This document shows, one piece after another, positions 36,706 to 46,094 of a stretch of DNA of 64,000 nucleotides. The notes under the pieces are model-generated. The model was not told the origin of the DNA. It made no database searches and worked only from the letters and a program-made list of their open reading frames with translations. Each line of letters begins with the position of its first letter. Position 1 is the stretch's first letter. A program made the translations under genes and the position numbers. Origin of the DNA: Acetobacteraceae bacterium (GTDB taxonomy: Bacteria > Pseudomonadota > Alphaproteobacteria > Acetobacterales > Acetobacteraceae); the NCBI GenBank assembly GCA_021732665.1, contig JAKFUL010000030.1, positions 27,534 to 91,533 of the forward strand, read 5' to 3'.

Positions 36706-38186
36706 ACCCAGCCTATCAACGCCTGAAATCCCGCGCCGCGCGAATCGCGACCCTGGGCGAGGCCGCCGCCATGCTGGGCTGGGACGCGGCGGCGATGATG
36801 CCGCCGGGCGGCGGCGCCGCGCGCGGTGAGCAGATGGCGGCACTCGCCGGCCTGATGCATGAGATGGCCACCGCCCCCGAGGTGGCCGATGACCTCGCCG
36901 CCGCCGAGGCCGATGGCGAATGGGACCAGGCCAACCTCGCTCTGCTGCGCCACGCCCATCTGCGCTCCACCGCCCTGCCCACCGCGCTGGTGGAAGCAAG
37001 CTCCCTCGCCAATTCCACCTGCGAGAAAATCTGGCGCGAGGCGCGGCGCAGCAGCGACTTCGCCATGGTCCGCCCGGCGCTGGAGGAGGTGGTGCGCCTG
37101 CAGCGCGAAACCGCGCAGGCCTTGTCCGCCGTCCTCGGCCTCAGCCCCTATGACGCCCTTATGGATGGCTTCCAGCGCGGCGTCACCGCCGCCGAGGTCG
37201 AGCCGATCTTCGACGCCTACGAGACCTTCCTGGCCGAGGCCCTGCCACGCGCCCTGGAATTGCAGGCGGCCCGAGGCCCCGCGACACCGCTCCCCGGTCC
37301 CTTCCCGGTGGAGAAGCAAAAAGCCATGGCCCAGGCCATGAGCGCCCGCATGGGCCTGGAATACAGCCACGCCCGTCTGGATGAGAGCACCCACCCCTTC
37401 TGCGGCGGCATCCCCAGCGACATCCGCATCACCACCCGCTACCAGGCCCAGGACGTGGCCCAGGCGCTGCTGGGCGTGCTGCATGAGACGGGGCACGCGC
37501 TTTATGAACGCGGCCTGCCCCAGGGTTTCCGCCGCCAGCCCGTGGGCGAGGCCGCGGGGATGGCGGCGCATGAAAGCCAATCGCTGATCATCGAGATGCA
37601 GGCCTGCCGCGGCGACCATTTTTTGGGGTTTCTGGGGCGCGAGCTGCATGCCACCTATGGCGGCGTGGCGGGGCCCTATGGCGCGGAAAACCTGGCAAAA
37701 CTCTGGCGCCGGGTCGATCGCGGCTTCATCCGCGTCGATGCCGACGAGATCACCTACCCCGCCCATGTTATCCTGCGCTTCCGTCTCGAACGCGCGCTGA
37801 TCGCCGGCGACCTGGCCGTGGCCGACCTGCCGGGCGCCTGGGCCGAGGGGCTGCACCGGCTGCTCGGCATCACCCCGCCCGACGACGCGCGGGGTTGCCT
37901 GCAGGACATCCATTGGCATGACGGCGCCTATGGCTATTTCCCCAGCTACACCCTGGGCGCCATGGCCGCGGCGCAACTGATGAACGCCGCCCGCGCCGCC
38001 ACCCCCGGGCTGGACGAGGCCCTGGGGCAGGGCGATGCCGCCCCCCTGCTGGGCTGGCTGCGCAAACACGTCCATGGCCAGGGCAGCCTGCTGGGCTTCC
38101 AGGATTTGATGCGCGCGGCCACCGGCAAGCCGCTGGACCCCAGCGATTTCACCGCCCACCTCACGCGCCGCTACCTCACGGCCTGA
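36702..38186 (+). CDS. M32-family metallocarboxypeptidase
   Basis: 494 aa, all-helical, normal size for the family. The zinc motif HETGH sits at about residues 261-265 (LHETGHALYERGLP), followed by the conserved AAHESQSLIIE that gives the third ligand. DIRITTRYQ is a further family mark. It removes C-terminal residues from peptides in the cytoplasm. It overlaps SURF1 by 4 bases, perhaps only by transcriptional readthrough from the oxidase operon. The 3' end overlaps the convergent VWA gene by 11 bases. Confidence 0.93.
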   Translation: MNPAYQRLKSRAARIATLGEAAAMLGWDAAAMMPPGGGAARGEQMAALAGLMHEMATAPEVADDLAAAEADGEWDQANLALLRHAHLRSTALPTALVEASSLANSTCEKIWREARRSSDFAMVRPALEEVVRLQRETAQALSAVLGLSPYDALMDGFQRGVTAAEVEPIFDAYETFLAEALPRALELQAARGPATPLPGPFPVEKQKAMAQAMSARMGLEYSHARLDESTHPFCGGIPSDIRITTRYQAQDVAQALLGVLHETGHALYERGLPQGFRRQPVGEAAGMAAHESQSLIIEMQACRGDHFLGFLGRELHATYGGVAGPYGAENLAKLWRRVDRGFIRVDADEITYPAHVILRFRLERALIAGDLAVADLPGAWAEGLHRLLGITPPDDARGCLQDIHWHDGAYGYFPSYTLGAMAAAQLMNAARAATPGLDEALGQGDAAPLLGWLRKHVHGQGSLLGFQDLMRAATGKPLDPSDFTAHLTRRYLTA

Positions 38187-39765
38187 GGGCCGCCGCCGCC
38201 CGCACCAGCGCCACGAAATCCGGCCGCTGGCCGTCCGGGTTCTCGCCGATCGCCGCCGCCGCCGTATCCGCGATGGCGGGGTAGGGCCAGGCGATGCTCT
38301 CGGCACGCCGCAGCATGAGCGCGAAGCCGGCCACGCTGGCGGCGAAGCGGCTTTCGGCCGAGGCGGCGGCCAGCGTCGGCCGCCAATCGCGCTCGGTCAC
38401 CGCGCGGCGGATCAGCTGGCTCTCGCCCCCCGCCGGCGGGGTGTAGCGGATGCGCAGCCGGGCGTAGTCATTGCCCGGGTCGCTGCCATCGCCGGGGCTG
38501 GAGAGGATGGCGCGCTCGGATGCGCGCGGGTCGGCAAAGGGGCGGAAGGCGGTGGTCGGCGCGGCCAGTTCGAACACCGCGGTGATCGCTCGCCCGGCCG
38601 GGATTTCGCCGGCACCCTCGCGATCCGCCTCGAAATCCGCCCGCGCCAGGGGGCGGCTGGCGAAGCCGATCATGCGGTATTCCTGCACCCGGAACGGGTT
38701 GAACTCCACCTCCAGCCGCACCGCCTGCGCCACGATGGCGCGGCCGCGGGCGATGTCGTCATTGACCAGGCGCAGGAAGCCCGGGCCGTCGGCGGCAAAG
38801 CCATGCACGCCGCCGCCAGCATGGGCCAGGGCGCGCATGGTGGTGTCGGCCGGCGCGTCGAGGCCGACGGTGATGGCACTCAGCCTGATGCCGCGCGCCC
38901 GCTGCGCCGTGATCTGCGCCTGAAGAGCTGCCGTGCTGGCCGCGCCCAGCGCGTAATCGCCATCCGTCGCCAGAATCACCCGGTTGAGGTTCTCGGCCGA
39001 GAGGTTGCGGCCGGCGGCGGTGAAGGCGGCCTCCATGCCGCCCGGCCCGGCGCTGCCGCTGCCCGGGCGGAACTCGTCCAAGGCGGCCTCGACGAAGACG
39101 CTGCGGTCCGGGCGCATCTGTTCCAGCAGCGTGCGGGTGCCGGCGGCGTAGCTGATGATGGAGAGCCGGTCGCGCTCGCCCAGGCTCGGCAACAGCGCGC
39201 GGATGCCCTCCAGCACGATGGGCAGCCGGTCGGCCGCGAACATCGAGACGGAGCTGTCGATCAGGAAGGTGAGGTTGAGCGGCGGGCGCTCGCCGCGCGG
39301 CGGATCGAGCGCGCGGATGCCGATATGCAGCAGCCGCCGGCTTGCATCCCAGGGTGCCGGCATCACCGCCGCGAAGGGCATCAGCGGCTGCGCCCGGCTG
39401 GCCGGCGGATAGGCGAAGGCGAAGGCATTGAGGAATTCCTCCGGCCGCACGGCGTCGGGCGCCGGCAAGCGCCCCATTCGCAGCAGGCGGCGGGCCTGGC
39501 CGAAGGAGGCCGTGTCGGCGCCCAGCGGCAGGGTGGTGACCGGCAAGTCGCTCACCGCGCGGAAGCCGGGGATGGGCCGGCTGGGCGGGCGGGGCGGCAG
39601 ATCGGGCGGCGGCGGATCGGCCAGCCGCTGCACCGCCACCGCATTGACCGGCACGAAGGGGCCGGTGACGGGGCCGGGCGTGGCGGTCTCACCGCCGCCG
39701 GGCGCCGCCGCCTCGCAGCCGGCAAGCAGCAGCATGGCCAGGGTGGCGAGGAGGGCAGGGCGCAT
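38176..39765 (-). CDS. Lipoprotein with von Willebrand factor A domain
   Basis: 529 aa. Signal peptide with lipobox LLLAGC (Cys16), so it is likely membrane-tethered. A Pro-rich linker leads to the YfbK-like domain. The VWA metal-site motif DSSVS (LTFLIDSSVSMF) is near residue 167, with the Thr/Asp partners in VILATDGDYALG. The C-terminal part matches the DUF3520-like tail (NDYARLRIRYTPP). Function of this widespread family is not established. Divergent from thrC with 117 bases between. Confidence 0.88.
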   Translation of the reverse strand: MRPALLATLAMLLLAGCEAAAPGGGETATPGPVTGPFVPVNAVAVQRLADPPPPDLPPRPPSRPIPGFRAVSDLPVTTLPLGADTASFGQARRLLRMGRLPAPDAVRPEEFLNAFAFAYPPASRAQPLMPFAAVMPAPWDASRRLLHIGIRALDPPRGERPPLNLTFLIDSSVSMFAADRLPIVLEGIRALLPSLGERDRLSIISYAAGTRTLLEQMRPDRSVFVEAALDEFRPGSGSAGPGGMEAAFTAAGRNLSAENLNRVILATDGDYALGAASTAALQAQITAQRARGIRLSAITVGLDAPADTTMRALAHAGGGVHGFAADGPGFLRLVNDDIARGRAIVAQAVRLEVEFNPFRVQEYRMIGFASRPLARADFEADREGAGEIPAGRAITAVFELAAPTTAFRPFADPRASERAILSSPGDGSDPGNDYARLRIRYTPPAGGESQLIRRAVTERDWRPTLAAASAESRFAASVAGFALMLRRAESIAWPYPAIADTAAAAIGENPDGQRPDFVALVRAAAALRP

Positions 39766-39882
39766 GGTCGTTTCCTGGAACCGCTATGCGATCACTCTGG
39801 CCTCTGTGCCGCGCGGGTGGAAGCTGCAATCCGGTCACGCCCGCGCTGGCGCGGGGGCGGAATGCGGCGTAGACGCGCGCCC

Positions 39883-41283
39883 ATGCGCTACATCTCCACC
39901 CGCGGCCAGGCCGCGCCCCGCGATTTCGAAGCTGTCCTGCTGGCGGGCCTCGCCGAGGATGGCGGGCTGTTCATGCCCGAGACCTGGCCCGTTTTCACCG
40001 CCGCCGAATGGCGCAGCATGCGCGGCCTTCCCTACGCGGAACTGGCCACCCGCATCCTGCTGCCCTTCATGGGCGAGAACATCGCCGAGGCCGATCTGGC
40101 CCGGATGTGCGCCGAATCCTATGCCAGCTTCGCCCATGCCGCCGTGGTGCCGCTGGCGCAGCTGGATGAACACAGCTTCGCCCTGGAGCTGTTCCACGGC
40201 CCCACCCTTGCCTTCAAGGATGTGGCGCTGCAATTGCTGGGGCGCCTCTTCGACCATGTGCTGGCCCGGCGTGGCGAGCGCATCACCATCGTCGGCGCCA
40301 CCTCCGGCGACACCGGCTCCGCCGCCATCGAGGCCTGCCGCGACCGCGCCGCCATCGACATCGTCATCCTGCACCCGGAGAACCGCACCTCCGAGGTGCA
40401 GCGCCGGCAGATGACGACGGTGCTCTCCGCCAACGTCGCCAATTTGGCGATCCAGGGCAGCTTCGATGACTGCCAGGACGCGGTGAAGGCGATGTTCAAC
40501 GACGCGCCCTTCCGCTCGGAGATGAAACTCGCGGCGGTGAACAGCATCAACTGGGCGCGGATCGCGGCGCAAATTCCCTACTACGCCGCCGCCGCCCTGG
40601 CGCTGGGCGCGCCGGACCGGCCGGTGGCCGTCAGCGTCCCCACCGGCAATTTCGGTAATGTGCTGGCGGCCTATGGCGCCATGCGTATGGGGCTGCCGAT
40701 CGAGCGCTTCATCATCGGCTCCAACCGCAATGATATCTTGGCCCGCTTCCTGGCCGCAAACGACATGTCGGCGCGGCCGGTGGAGCCCAGCCTCTCTCCC
40801 AGCATGGATATCCAGGTGTCTTCGAATTTCGAACGCCTGCTGTTCGAATTGCTGGGCCGCGATGCCCACGCCACGGCGGAGCAGATGGCCCGCTTCCGTG
40901 CCGAGGGCCGCATGCCCGTGCCCGACGCCGCCTGGCGCGCGGCGACCGCCCGTTTTGCCGGCTTCACGCTGGACGATGCCGGGACGCTGGCGGAAATGCG
41001 CCGCCTGAAACACGAGAGCGGCTATGTGGCCGACCCGCACACGGCCGTGGGCACCGCCGCCGCCCGCGCCCATCCCGGCGCGCGGGAGGTGCCGGTCATC
41101 ATCGCCGCCACCGCCCACCCGGCGAAGTTCCCCGACGCGGTGCGCGCGGCTTTGGGCGAGGCGCCGGCCCTGCCGCCGCATCTGGCCGATCTCTATGAGC
41201 GGCAGGAGCGGTTTACCGTGCTGCCCAATGCGCTGGAGCCGATCGAGGGATTTGTGCGGGCGCATGCGCGACGGAATGCTTGA
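39883..41283 (+). CDS. thrC: Threonine synthase
   Basis: 466 aa, the long two-domain type. The N-terminus MRYISTRGQ, the PLP lysine in GPTLAFKDVALQLLG (about residues 108-122), the phosphate loop GATSGDTGSAA and SVPTGNFGNVLAAY are all present. It turns O-phosphohomoserine into threonine. Longer in-frame upstream starts exist but the ATG at 39883 gives the conserved N-terminus. A small 6-bp hairpin (39840-39855) lies upstream. Confidence 0.97.
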   Translation: MRYISTRGQAAPRDFEAVLLAGLAEDGGLFMPETWPVFTAAEWRSMRGLPYAELATRILLPFMGENIAEADLARMCAESYASFAHAAVVPLAQLDEHSFALELFHGPTLAFKDVALQLLGRLFDHVLARRGERITIVGATSGDTGSAAIEACRDRAAIDIVILHPENRTSEVQRRQMTTVLSANVANLAIQGSFDDCQDAVKAMFNDAPFRSEMKLAAVNSINWARIAAQIPYYAAAALALGAPDRPVAVSVPTGNFGNVLAAYGAMRMGLPIERFIIGSNRNDILARFLAANDMSARPVEPSLSPSMDIQVSSNFERLLFELLGRDAHATAEQMARFRAEGRMPVPDAAWRAATARFAGFTLDDAGTLAEMRRLKHESGYVADPHTAVGTAAARAHPGAREVPVIIAATAHPAKFPDAVRAALGEAPALPPHLADLYERQERFTVLPNALEPIEGFVRAHARRNA

Positions 41284-41289
41284 TCTTCT

Positions 41290-41305
41290 GTATCTTAGGG
41301 GATAC
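41290..41305. promoter_or_regulatory. Small palindrome before the toxin gene
   Basis: GTATC (41290-41294) and GATAC (41301-41305) flank six bases, in an AT-richer patch three bases before the toxin ATG. HigA-type antitoxins repress their own operon at short palindromes overlapping the promoter, so this is a candidate operator. The evidence is only the symmetry and position. Confidence 0.3.
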
Positions 41306-41307
41306 TG

Positions 41308-41604
41308 ATGGAAGTCAGGCTTACGCTGGAGTTCGTTCGCTGGCGTGATGGTCTGCGGGACGGCATCGCCAAGGCCCGTATCGCCAAGCGGCTTGAACGG
41401 CTGGAGCGCGGCTTGCTTGGTGATGTCAAATCGGTGGGGCAGGGTGTCCAGGAGATGCGGATCGACCATGGCCCGGGGTATCGGGTGTATTTCGCGCAGC
41501 GTGGCGAAGTGGTCGTCATCCTGCTCTGCGGAGGCATCAAGGGTAGCCAGCAGAAAGACATCGCCCGGGCCCGGGAACTGGCCGCCCTGTGGGAGGAGAC
41601 ATGA
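41308..41604 (+). CDS. higB: Toxin of a HigB/RelE-type addiction module
   Basis: 98 aa. The conserved Gp49/HigB-like pattern is clear: RIAKRLERLERGLLGDVKSVGQGVQE, then MRIDHGPGYRVYFAQRG and LLCGGIKGSQQKDIARA. The Arg, Lys and Tyr residues of the RelE-fold mRNA-cutting site are present, so it looks intact. Proteins of this family cut mRNA at ribosomes. It begins 24 bases behind thrC and is coupled to the antitoxin by a 4-base overlap; toxin-first order is typical for higBA. Confidence 0.9.
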   Translation: MEVRLTLEFVRWRDGLRDGIAKARIAKRLERLERGLLGDVKSVGQGVQEMRIDHGPGYRVYFAQRGEVVVILLCGGIKGSQQKDIARARELAALWEET

Positions 41605-41888
41605 TGCCGCTGGAAACCGTTCCTTTCGACCCCGCCGAGTTTCTCGACAGCCCGGAGGCGCAGGCGGAATACCTGTCGCTGTCCATGGCCGAGGGCGATC
41701 CGGCGGAGATCGCGGCGGCGCTGGGCGTCGTTGCCCGCGCCCGCGGCATGTCCGCCGTGGCGCGTGACAGCGGGATGGGGCGCGAATCGCTCTACAAGTC
41801 GCTGAGCGAAACCGGCAATCCGGAATTGGCGACGGTGCTGAAAGTGCTTCGCAGCATGGGCATGAAGCTGACGGTCCAACCGGTGTGA
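41601..41888 (+). CDS. higA: Antitoxin of the HigBA-type addiction module
   Basis: 95 aa. PFDPAEFLDSPEAQAEYLSLSM, then GDPAEIAAALGVVARARGM and the helix-turn-helix SAVARDSGMGRESLYKSLS with GNPELATVLKVLRSMG, are the family signature. It should neutralise the upstream toxin and repress the operon. ATG at 41601 (GGAGGAG just upstream) overlaps the toxin stop. It overlaps the start of the next gene by 4 bases (GTGA). Confidence 0.92.
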   Translation: MMPLETVPFDPAEFLDSPEAQAEYLSLSMAEGDPAEIAAALGVVARARGMSAVARDSGMGRESLYKSLSETGNPELATVLKVLRSMGMKLTVQPV

Positions 41889-42610
41889 TCACGCTCTGCG
41901 CCCATCGCGGCGGCGCCCTGCTCTGGCCGGAAAATTCCCTCACGGCGTTCCGCCACGCCCTCGCTTTGCCGATCGAGGAGGTGGAATGCGACGTCCATCT
42001 CTCCGCCGACGGCGTGGCCATGGTGCATCACGACGCCACGCTGGACCGCACGACCGAAGGCACCGGCCCGCTCGCCCACCGCACCGCCGCCGAACTGGCG
42101 GCCACGGCCCTGCGTGGGCTGGATGAGGGTGTTCCCACCCTGCTGGAACTGCTGGAGCTTGTGGCGGCCTCGGGGAAATTGCTGCGGCTGGAAATCAAGG
42201 CCAATCACGAGAACCACCATGTGCCAGCGCTGCTGCAGGCGGTGCGGGCGGATTTGGCGCGCATCCCCGCCCGCATCCGGCTGATGTCCTTTCTGCCCGC
42301 CACCCTGGCGGCGGCCGCGATGCCCGATATGGACCTGCTGATCCGCCCTTCCGACATGGCCTGGCACAGCGCGGCCTCGCTCAACGCCTATGCGGCGGGG
42401 CTGGGCTGCAGCGGCATCGGCTTCGGCTTCGAGACCGCTGAATTGCCGCGCGTGCTGCCCGGCATCGCCGGCATCAGCAATATCTGGCGCGCCGACACGG
42501 CCGAGGCGCTGGCCCAGGCCTTCGCCCTGGCGCCGCATTCCATCACCACCGACGACCCGGTGCGGGCCCTGGCGCTGCGCGGCCGCGCCGCCGATCACAG
42601 CCGCAGGTAA
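41885..42610 (+). CDS. Glycerophosphodiester phosphodiesterase
   Basis: 241 aa TIM-barrel enzyme without signal peptide, like cytoplasmic UgpQ. AHRGGALLWPENSLTAF gives catalytic His7 and the metal Glu. VECDVHLSADGVAMVHHDATLDRTT supplies the other metal ligands and the second His. It releases glycerol-3-phosphate from glycerophosphodiesters. The start is GTG at 41885, overlapping the antitoxin stop. Its 3' end overlaps the convergent membrane-protein gene by 16 bases. Confidence 0.93.
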   Translation: MITLCAHRGGALLWPENSLTAFRHALALPIEEVECDVHLSADGVAMVHHDATLDRTTEGTGPLAHRTAAELAATALRGLDEGVPTLLELLELVAASGKLLRLEIKANHENHHVPALLQAVRADLARIPARIRLMSFLPATLAAAAMPDMDLLIRPSDMAWHSAASLNAYAAGLGCSGIGFGFETAELPRVLPGIAGISNIWRADTAEALAQAFALAPHSITTDDPVRALALRGRAADHSRR

Positions 42611-43008
42611 GCCACGATCAACAGCAGCAGGCCCATTCCGCAGGCCAGTCCGGGAGCGGCGGTGCTGGGCAGCGGGCCGTTCGGATCGGCGAGGGCCACC
42701 CGGTCGACCAGCCGCGTGGCGCCACCCAGGACCAGAGCCAGGCCGGCACCGGCCAGGGCCGTGGTGACCAGGGCCGGCTGCCCCTCAACCCCTGCCCTCG
42801 CCCATTCCAGCGCCCGTTGCGCGGTGGCCAGGTCGAGCTCGTCCACCACCATCAACGCCAGGCCCACAGCACCGACGGCGAATGCCAGGCTGAGAACAAG
42901 GCGGGGCATCCCGGTCAACGGCCGGCCCATCTGGCGCAGAATATCGGAAAGGCACAACGCGGCCAGAAGAAGTAACAGGGGGATCCAAATCATCAGCATC
43001 TGCCTCAT
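42595..43008 (-). CDS. Hypothetical four-helix membrane protein
   Basis: 137 aa, not recognised. Hydrophobic stretches at about residues 4-22, 35-56, 78-97 and 117-135 suggest four membrane helices, with a small hydrophilic loop containing ALEWARAGVEGQ between the second and third. Convergent overlap with the phosphodiesterase gene. Base composition is like the surroundings. Later ATGs at codons 4 and 6 are possible starts. Confidence 0.6.
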   Translation of the reverse strand: MRQMLMIWIPLLLLLAALCLSDILRQMGRPLTGMPRLVLSLAFAVGAVGLALMVVDELDLATAQRALEWARAGVEGQPALVTTALAGAGLALVLGGATRLVDRVALADPNGPLPSTAAPGLACGMGLLLLIVAYLRL

Positions 43009-43201
43009 TGCACAGTTCCACAGCCCCTAGACCACAGGAATTTGGCGCGCCAGTCAGCCCCCCCGCGAATCCGGGCGGCATCAAGGACAACGCCAGGGTC
43101 CAACGCCGCCTTCACCAGGAAGTCCCTGGACTGGACCGGCTATGGCGCCAGGCCCGGTTTGCGGCCAAAATGCCGAACAAATCCCTCACAGGAACCCAGC
43201 A

Positions 43202-44470
43202 TTGTCCAACGACGCCATCCAGGTCACCACCCTTCCCAGCGGCCTCACCATCGTCACCGAAACCATGCCCAGGGTGGAGACCGTCTCCTTCGGCGCCTAC
43301 ATCGCCGCCGGCACGCGGCATGAGGAGGCGGCGGTGAACGGCGCCTCGCATTTCCTCGAACACATGGCCTTCAAGGGCACCACGCGCCGCGATGCCTCGG
43401 CCATCGCGCGGGAAATCGAGAATGTCGGCGGCCAGATCAACGCCTACACGGCGCGCGAGAATACCGCCTATTATTGCAAGGTGCTGAAGGAGGACACGGG
43501 CCTGGCCGCCGATATCATCGGCGACATCCTGACCAATTCCACCTTCGTGGCGGAGGAGCTGGAGCGCGAGCGGGGCGTGATCCTGCAGGAAATCGGCCAG
43601 GCGAACGACACGCCCGATGACATCGTCTTCGACCATTTCCAGAACACGGCTTACGCCGACCAGGCCATGGGCCGCCCCACGCTGGGCGCCGAGGACATCA
43701 TCAAGGGCATGCAGCGCGAGGCGCTGACCGGCTACATGCGCACCCATTACGGCCCGAGAAACATGGTCGTGGCCGCCGCCGGCGCGCTGGAGCACGCCGA
43801 TGTCCTGGAAATGGCCCGCCGCCATTTCGGCCTGCTGCCCAGCATGCCCATCCCGGCACCCGAGCCCGCCCGCTACACCGGCGGCGAGTATCGCGAGGAG
43901 CAGGATCTGGAACAGGTCCATGTCGTTCTGGGCTTCGAGGGCGTGCCCTATCGCAGCCCGGACAGCCATGCCGCCATGCTGCTCTCCACGTTGCTGGGTG
44001 GCGGCATGTCGTCGCGGCTGTTCCAGGAAATCCGCGAGAAGCGCGGGCTGGTTTATTCCATCTACAGCTACACCCAGCCCTTCGATGACAGCGGCCTCTT
44101 CGCCATCTATGCCGGCACCGGCGAGCGCGAGGCGGCGGAGCTGGTCCCCGTCACGCTCGAGGAGCTGGTGCGGGTGCAGCATGACGTGACCGAGGATGAG
44201 CTGAACCGCGCCAAGGCGCAGCTGCGCGCCTCCCTGCTGATGAGCCTGGAGAGCACGGGCAGCCGCTGCGAACAGCTGGCCCGGCAATGGCAGGTCCATG
44301 GCCGGATCATCCCCACCGAGGAGACCAAGCGGAAAATCGCCGCGGTGACGGTGGCCGAGGTGCAGGCGGTGGCGGCGAAGATCTTCCGAGGCCCGCCGAC
44401 GCTGGCGGCGCTGGGGCCGGCGGGGAAGGTGCCGGGGCTGGGACACATCGCCGAAAAGCTGGCGGCATGA
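43202..44470 (+). CDS. M16-family zinc peptidase (processing-peptidase-like)
   Basis: 422 aa. The inverted zinc motif HxxEH is His50-Phe-Leu-Glu53-His54 (ASHFLEHMAFKGT), followed by the substrate-site segment EIENVGGQINAYTARENTAYY. The C-terminal half has the conserved GGGMSSRLFQEIREKRGLVYSIYS. Similar to mitochondrial processing peptidase beta; bacterial relatives degrade small peptides. TTG at 43202 is proposed as start (AGGAA 9 bases upstream) because it matches the usual N-terminus DAIQVTTLPSGL; an ATG at 43142 would add 20 poorly conserved residues. Coupled to pmbA by overlap. Confidence 0.9.
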   Translation: MSNDAIQVTTLPSGLTIVTETMPRVETVSFGAYIAAGTRHEEAAVNGASHFLEHMAFKGTTRRDASAIAREIENVGGQINAYTARENTAYYCKVLKEDTGLAADIIGDILTNSTFVAEELERERGVILQEIGQANDTPDDIVFDHFQNTAYADQAMGRPTLGAEDIIKGMQREALTGYMRTHYGPRNMVVAAAGALEHADVLEMARRHFGLLPSMPIPAPEPARYTGGEYREEQDLEQVHVVLGFEGVPYRSPDSHAAMLLSTLLGGGMSSRLFQEIREKRGLVYSIYSYTQPFDDSGLFAIYAGTGEREAAELVPVTLEELVRVQHDVTEDELNRAKAQLRASLLMSLESTGSRCEQLARQWQVHGRIIPTEETKRKIAAVTVAEVQAVAAKIFRGPPTLAALGPAGKVPGLGHIAEKLAA

Positions 44471-45795
44471 ACCGGCTGGATCGTCTGGGCGCGCTGCTCG
44501 ATGCCGCGAAGCGCGCCGGCGCCGATTCGGCCGATGCCATGCTGGCCGAGAGCGCCAGCCTTTCCATCCAGCGCCGCCTGGGCGCGCTGGAACATCTGGA
44601 ACGCTCGGAGAGCCTGGAGATCGGCCTGCGCGTCTTCGTGGCCGGCTGCCAGGCCATCATCAGCAGCAGCGACCCCGACCCCGCCGGCTTCGCCCGGCTG
44701 GCCGAGCGTGCGGTGGCCATGGCCCGGGTTGTGCCGGCCGACCCTTTTGCCGGGTTGCTGGAGGCGCGGGGTGCGCCTGATGCCGGCCCGCTCGATCTGG
44801 TCGATCCCGTCGAGCCCAGCGCGGAGGCGTTGATCGCCCGCGCCACGATCGCCGAGGAAGCGGCGCTCGCCATCCCCGGCGTGAACAACAGCGAGGGGGC
44901 GGAAGCGGGCTGGCAAAGGCTGCGCGTCGCCATTGCCACCTCAGCCGGTTTCGCCGGCGAATATGCCCGCACCGGCCACAGCATCTCGGCGACCGCGCTG
45001 GCGGGGCAGGGCACGGCCATGGAACGGGACTATGATTACTCCTCCGCCGTGCACCTGACCGATCTGGAGGACGCCGCCCTGATCGGCCGCCGCGCGGGCG
45101 AGCAGGCGGTGGCCCGGCTGAACCCGCGCCGGCCCGCCACCGGGCGCATCCCGGTGGTCTATGCGCCCCGTGTCTCGGGCAGCCTGGTCGGGCATCTCTC
45201 CAGCGCCATCAATGGCGCCGCGGTGGCGCGCGGCACGTCGTTCCTCAAGGACAGCATGGGGCAGCGGGTGCTGGCGGCGGGCCTGCGGGTGACCGATGAC
45301 CCGACGCGGCCTCGTGGCCCCCGTTCCCGTCCCTTCGATGGCGAGGGCACGCCCTGCGCGCCGCTGACGCTGGTGGAGGATGGGGTGCTGCTGAGCTGGA
45401 TCCTGGATGGGCGCAGCGCGCGGCAGCTGAAACTGGCCAGCACCGGCCATGCCAGCCGCGGCACCGGCGGCCCGCCCAGCCCTTCGGCCACCAATTTGTG
45501 GCTGGCGGCGGGCAGGCTGAGCCCGGCGGCGCTGATGGCCGATATCAAGGAAGGCCTCTACATCACCGAGATGATCGGCATGAGCCTGAACGGCGTGACC
45601 GGCGATTACAGCCGCGGTGCCTCGGGCTTCATGATCCGCGACGGGCAGTTGGCGGAGGCGGTGAGCGAGATCACGGTGGCCGGCAACCTCAAGGACATGT
45701 TCCTGCACATGACGCCGGCCGATGATCTGGTGTTCAAGCGCGGCACCGATGCGGCCACGATCAGGGTGGAGGGGATGACGCTGGCCGGGGCGTGA
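44467..45795 (+). CDS. pmbA: TldE/PmbA-family metalloprotease subunit
   Basis: 442 aa. Family marks: the N-terminal AGADSADAMLAESASLSIQ, the central PVVYAPRVSGSLVGHLSSAINGA, and the C-terminal NGVTGDYSRGASGFMIRDGQ. PmbA (TldE) pairs with TldD; TldD carries the HExxxH zinc site, and this chain correctly lacks it. The pair processes modified peptides and unfolded proteins in other bacteria. No tldD in the window. The ATG overlaps the M16 stop by 4 bases. Confidence 0.92.
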   Translation: MNRLDRLGALLDAAKRAGADSADAMLAESASLSIQRRLGALEHLERSESLEIGLRVFVAGCQAIISSSDPDPAGFARLAERAVAMARVVPADPFAGLLEARGAPDAGPLDLVDPVEPSAEALIARATIAEEAALAIPGVNNSEGAEAGWQRLRVAIATSAGFAGEYARTGHSISATALAGQGTAMERDYDYSSAVHLTDLEDAALIGRRAGEQAVARLNPRRPATGRIPVVYAPRVSGSLVGHLSSAINGAAVARGTSFLKDSMGQRVLAAGLRVTDDPTRPRGPRSRPFDGEGTPCAPLTLVEDGVLLSWILDGRSARQLKLASTGHASRGTGGPPSPSATNLWLAAGRLSPAALMADIKEGLYITEMIGMSLNGVTGDYSRGASGFMIRDGQLAEAVSEITVAGNLKDMFLHMTPADDLVFKRGTDAATIRVEGMTLAGA

Positions 45796-45859
45796 GCGCG
45801 GACTGAGAAGCGCGATATTCCGTTCGCCGGTGCTCTGGTTTCGCGCGCAGGAGGGGCGG

Positions 45860-45935
<76 letters not shown>

Positions 45936-46094
45936 GCACTCACCACCAGGGCCTCGCAGCCCCAAGGCCGCCGCTTCTGCCCCCACCCCCGGGTGAAGTC
46001 AACCCGACGCCCTGCCGCCGCTTGCCGTCAGCCCTCGGCATCCCTAGTTTCCCGCCCAGGCCCATCCCACAACGCTACGGACAAACCCCGCCCC

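Noticed and set aside
39840..39855. Attenuator or riboswitch before thrC
   Set aside because: Only a 6-bp hairpin was found, with no Thr/Ile-rich leader peptide and no alternative pairing that I could see.
41308..41888. Prophage remnant
   Set aside because: The toxin family includes phage members, but no integrase, capsid, terminase or att-like repeats lie near. A simple toxin-antitoxin pair is sufficient.
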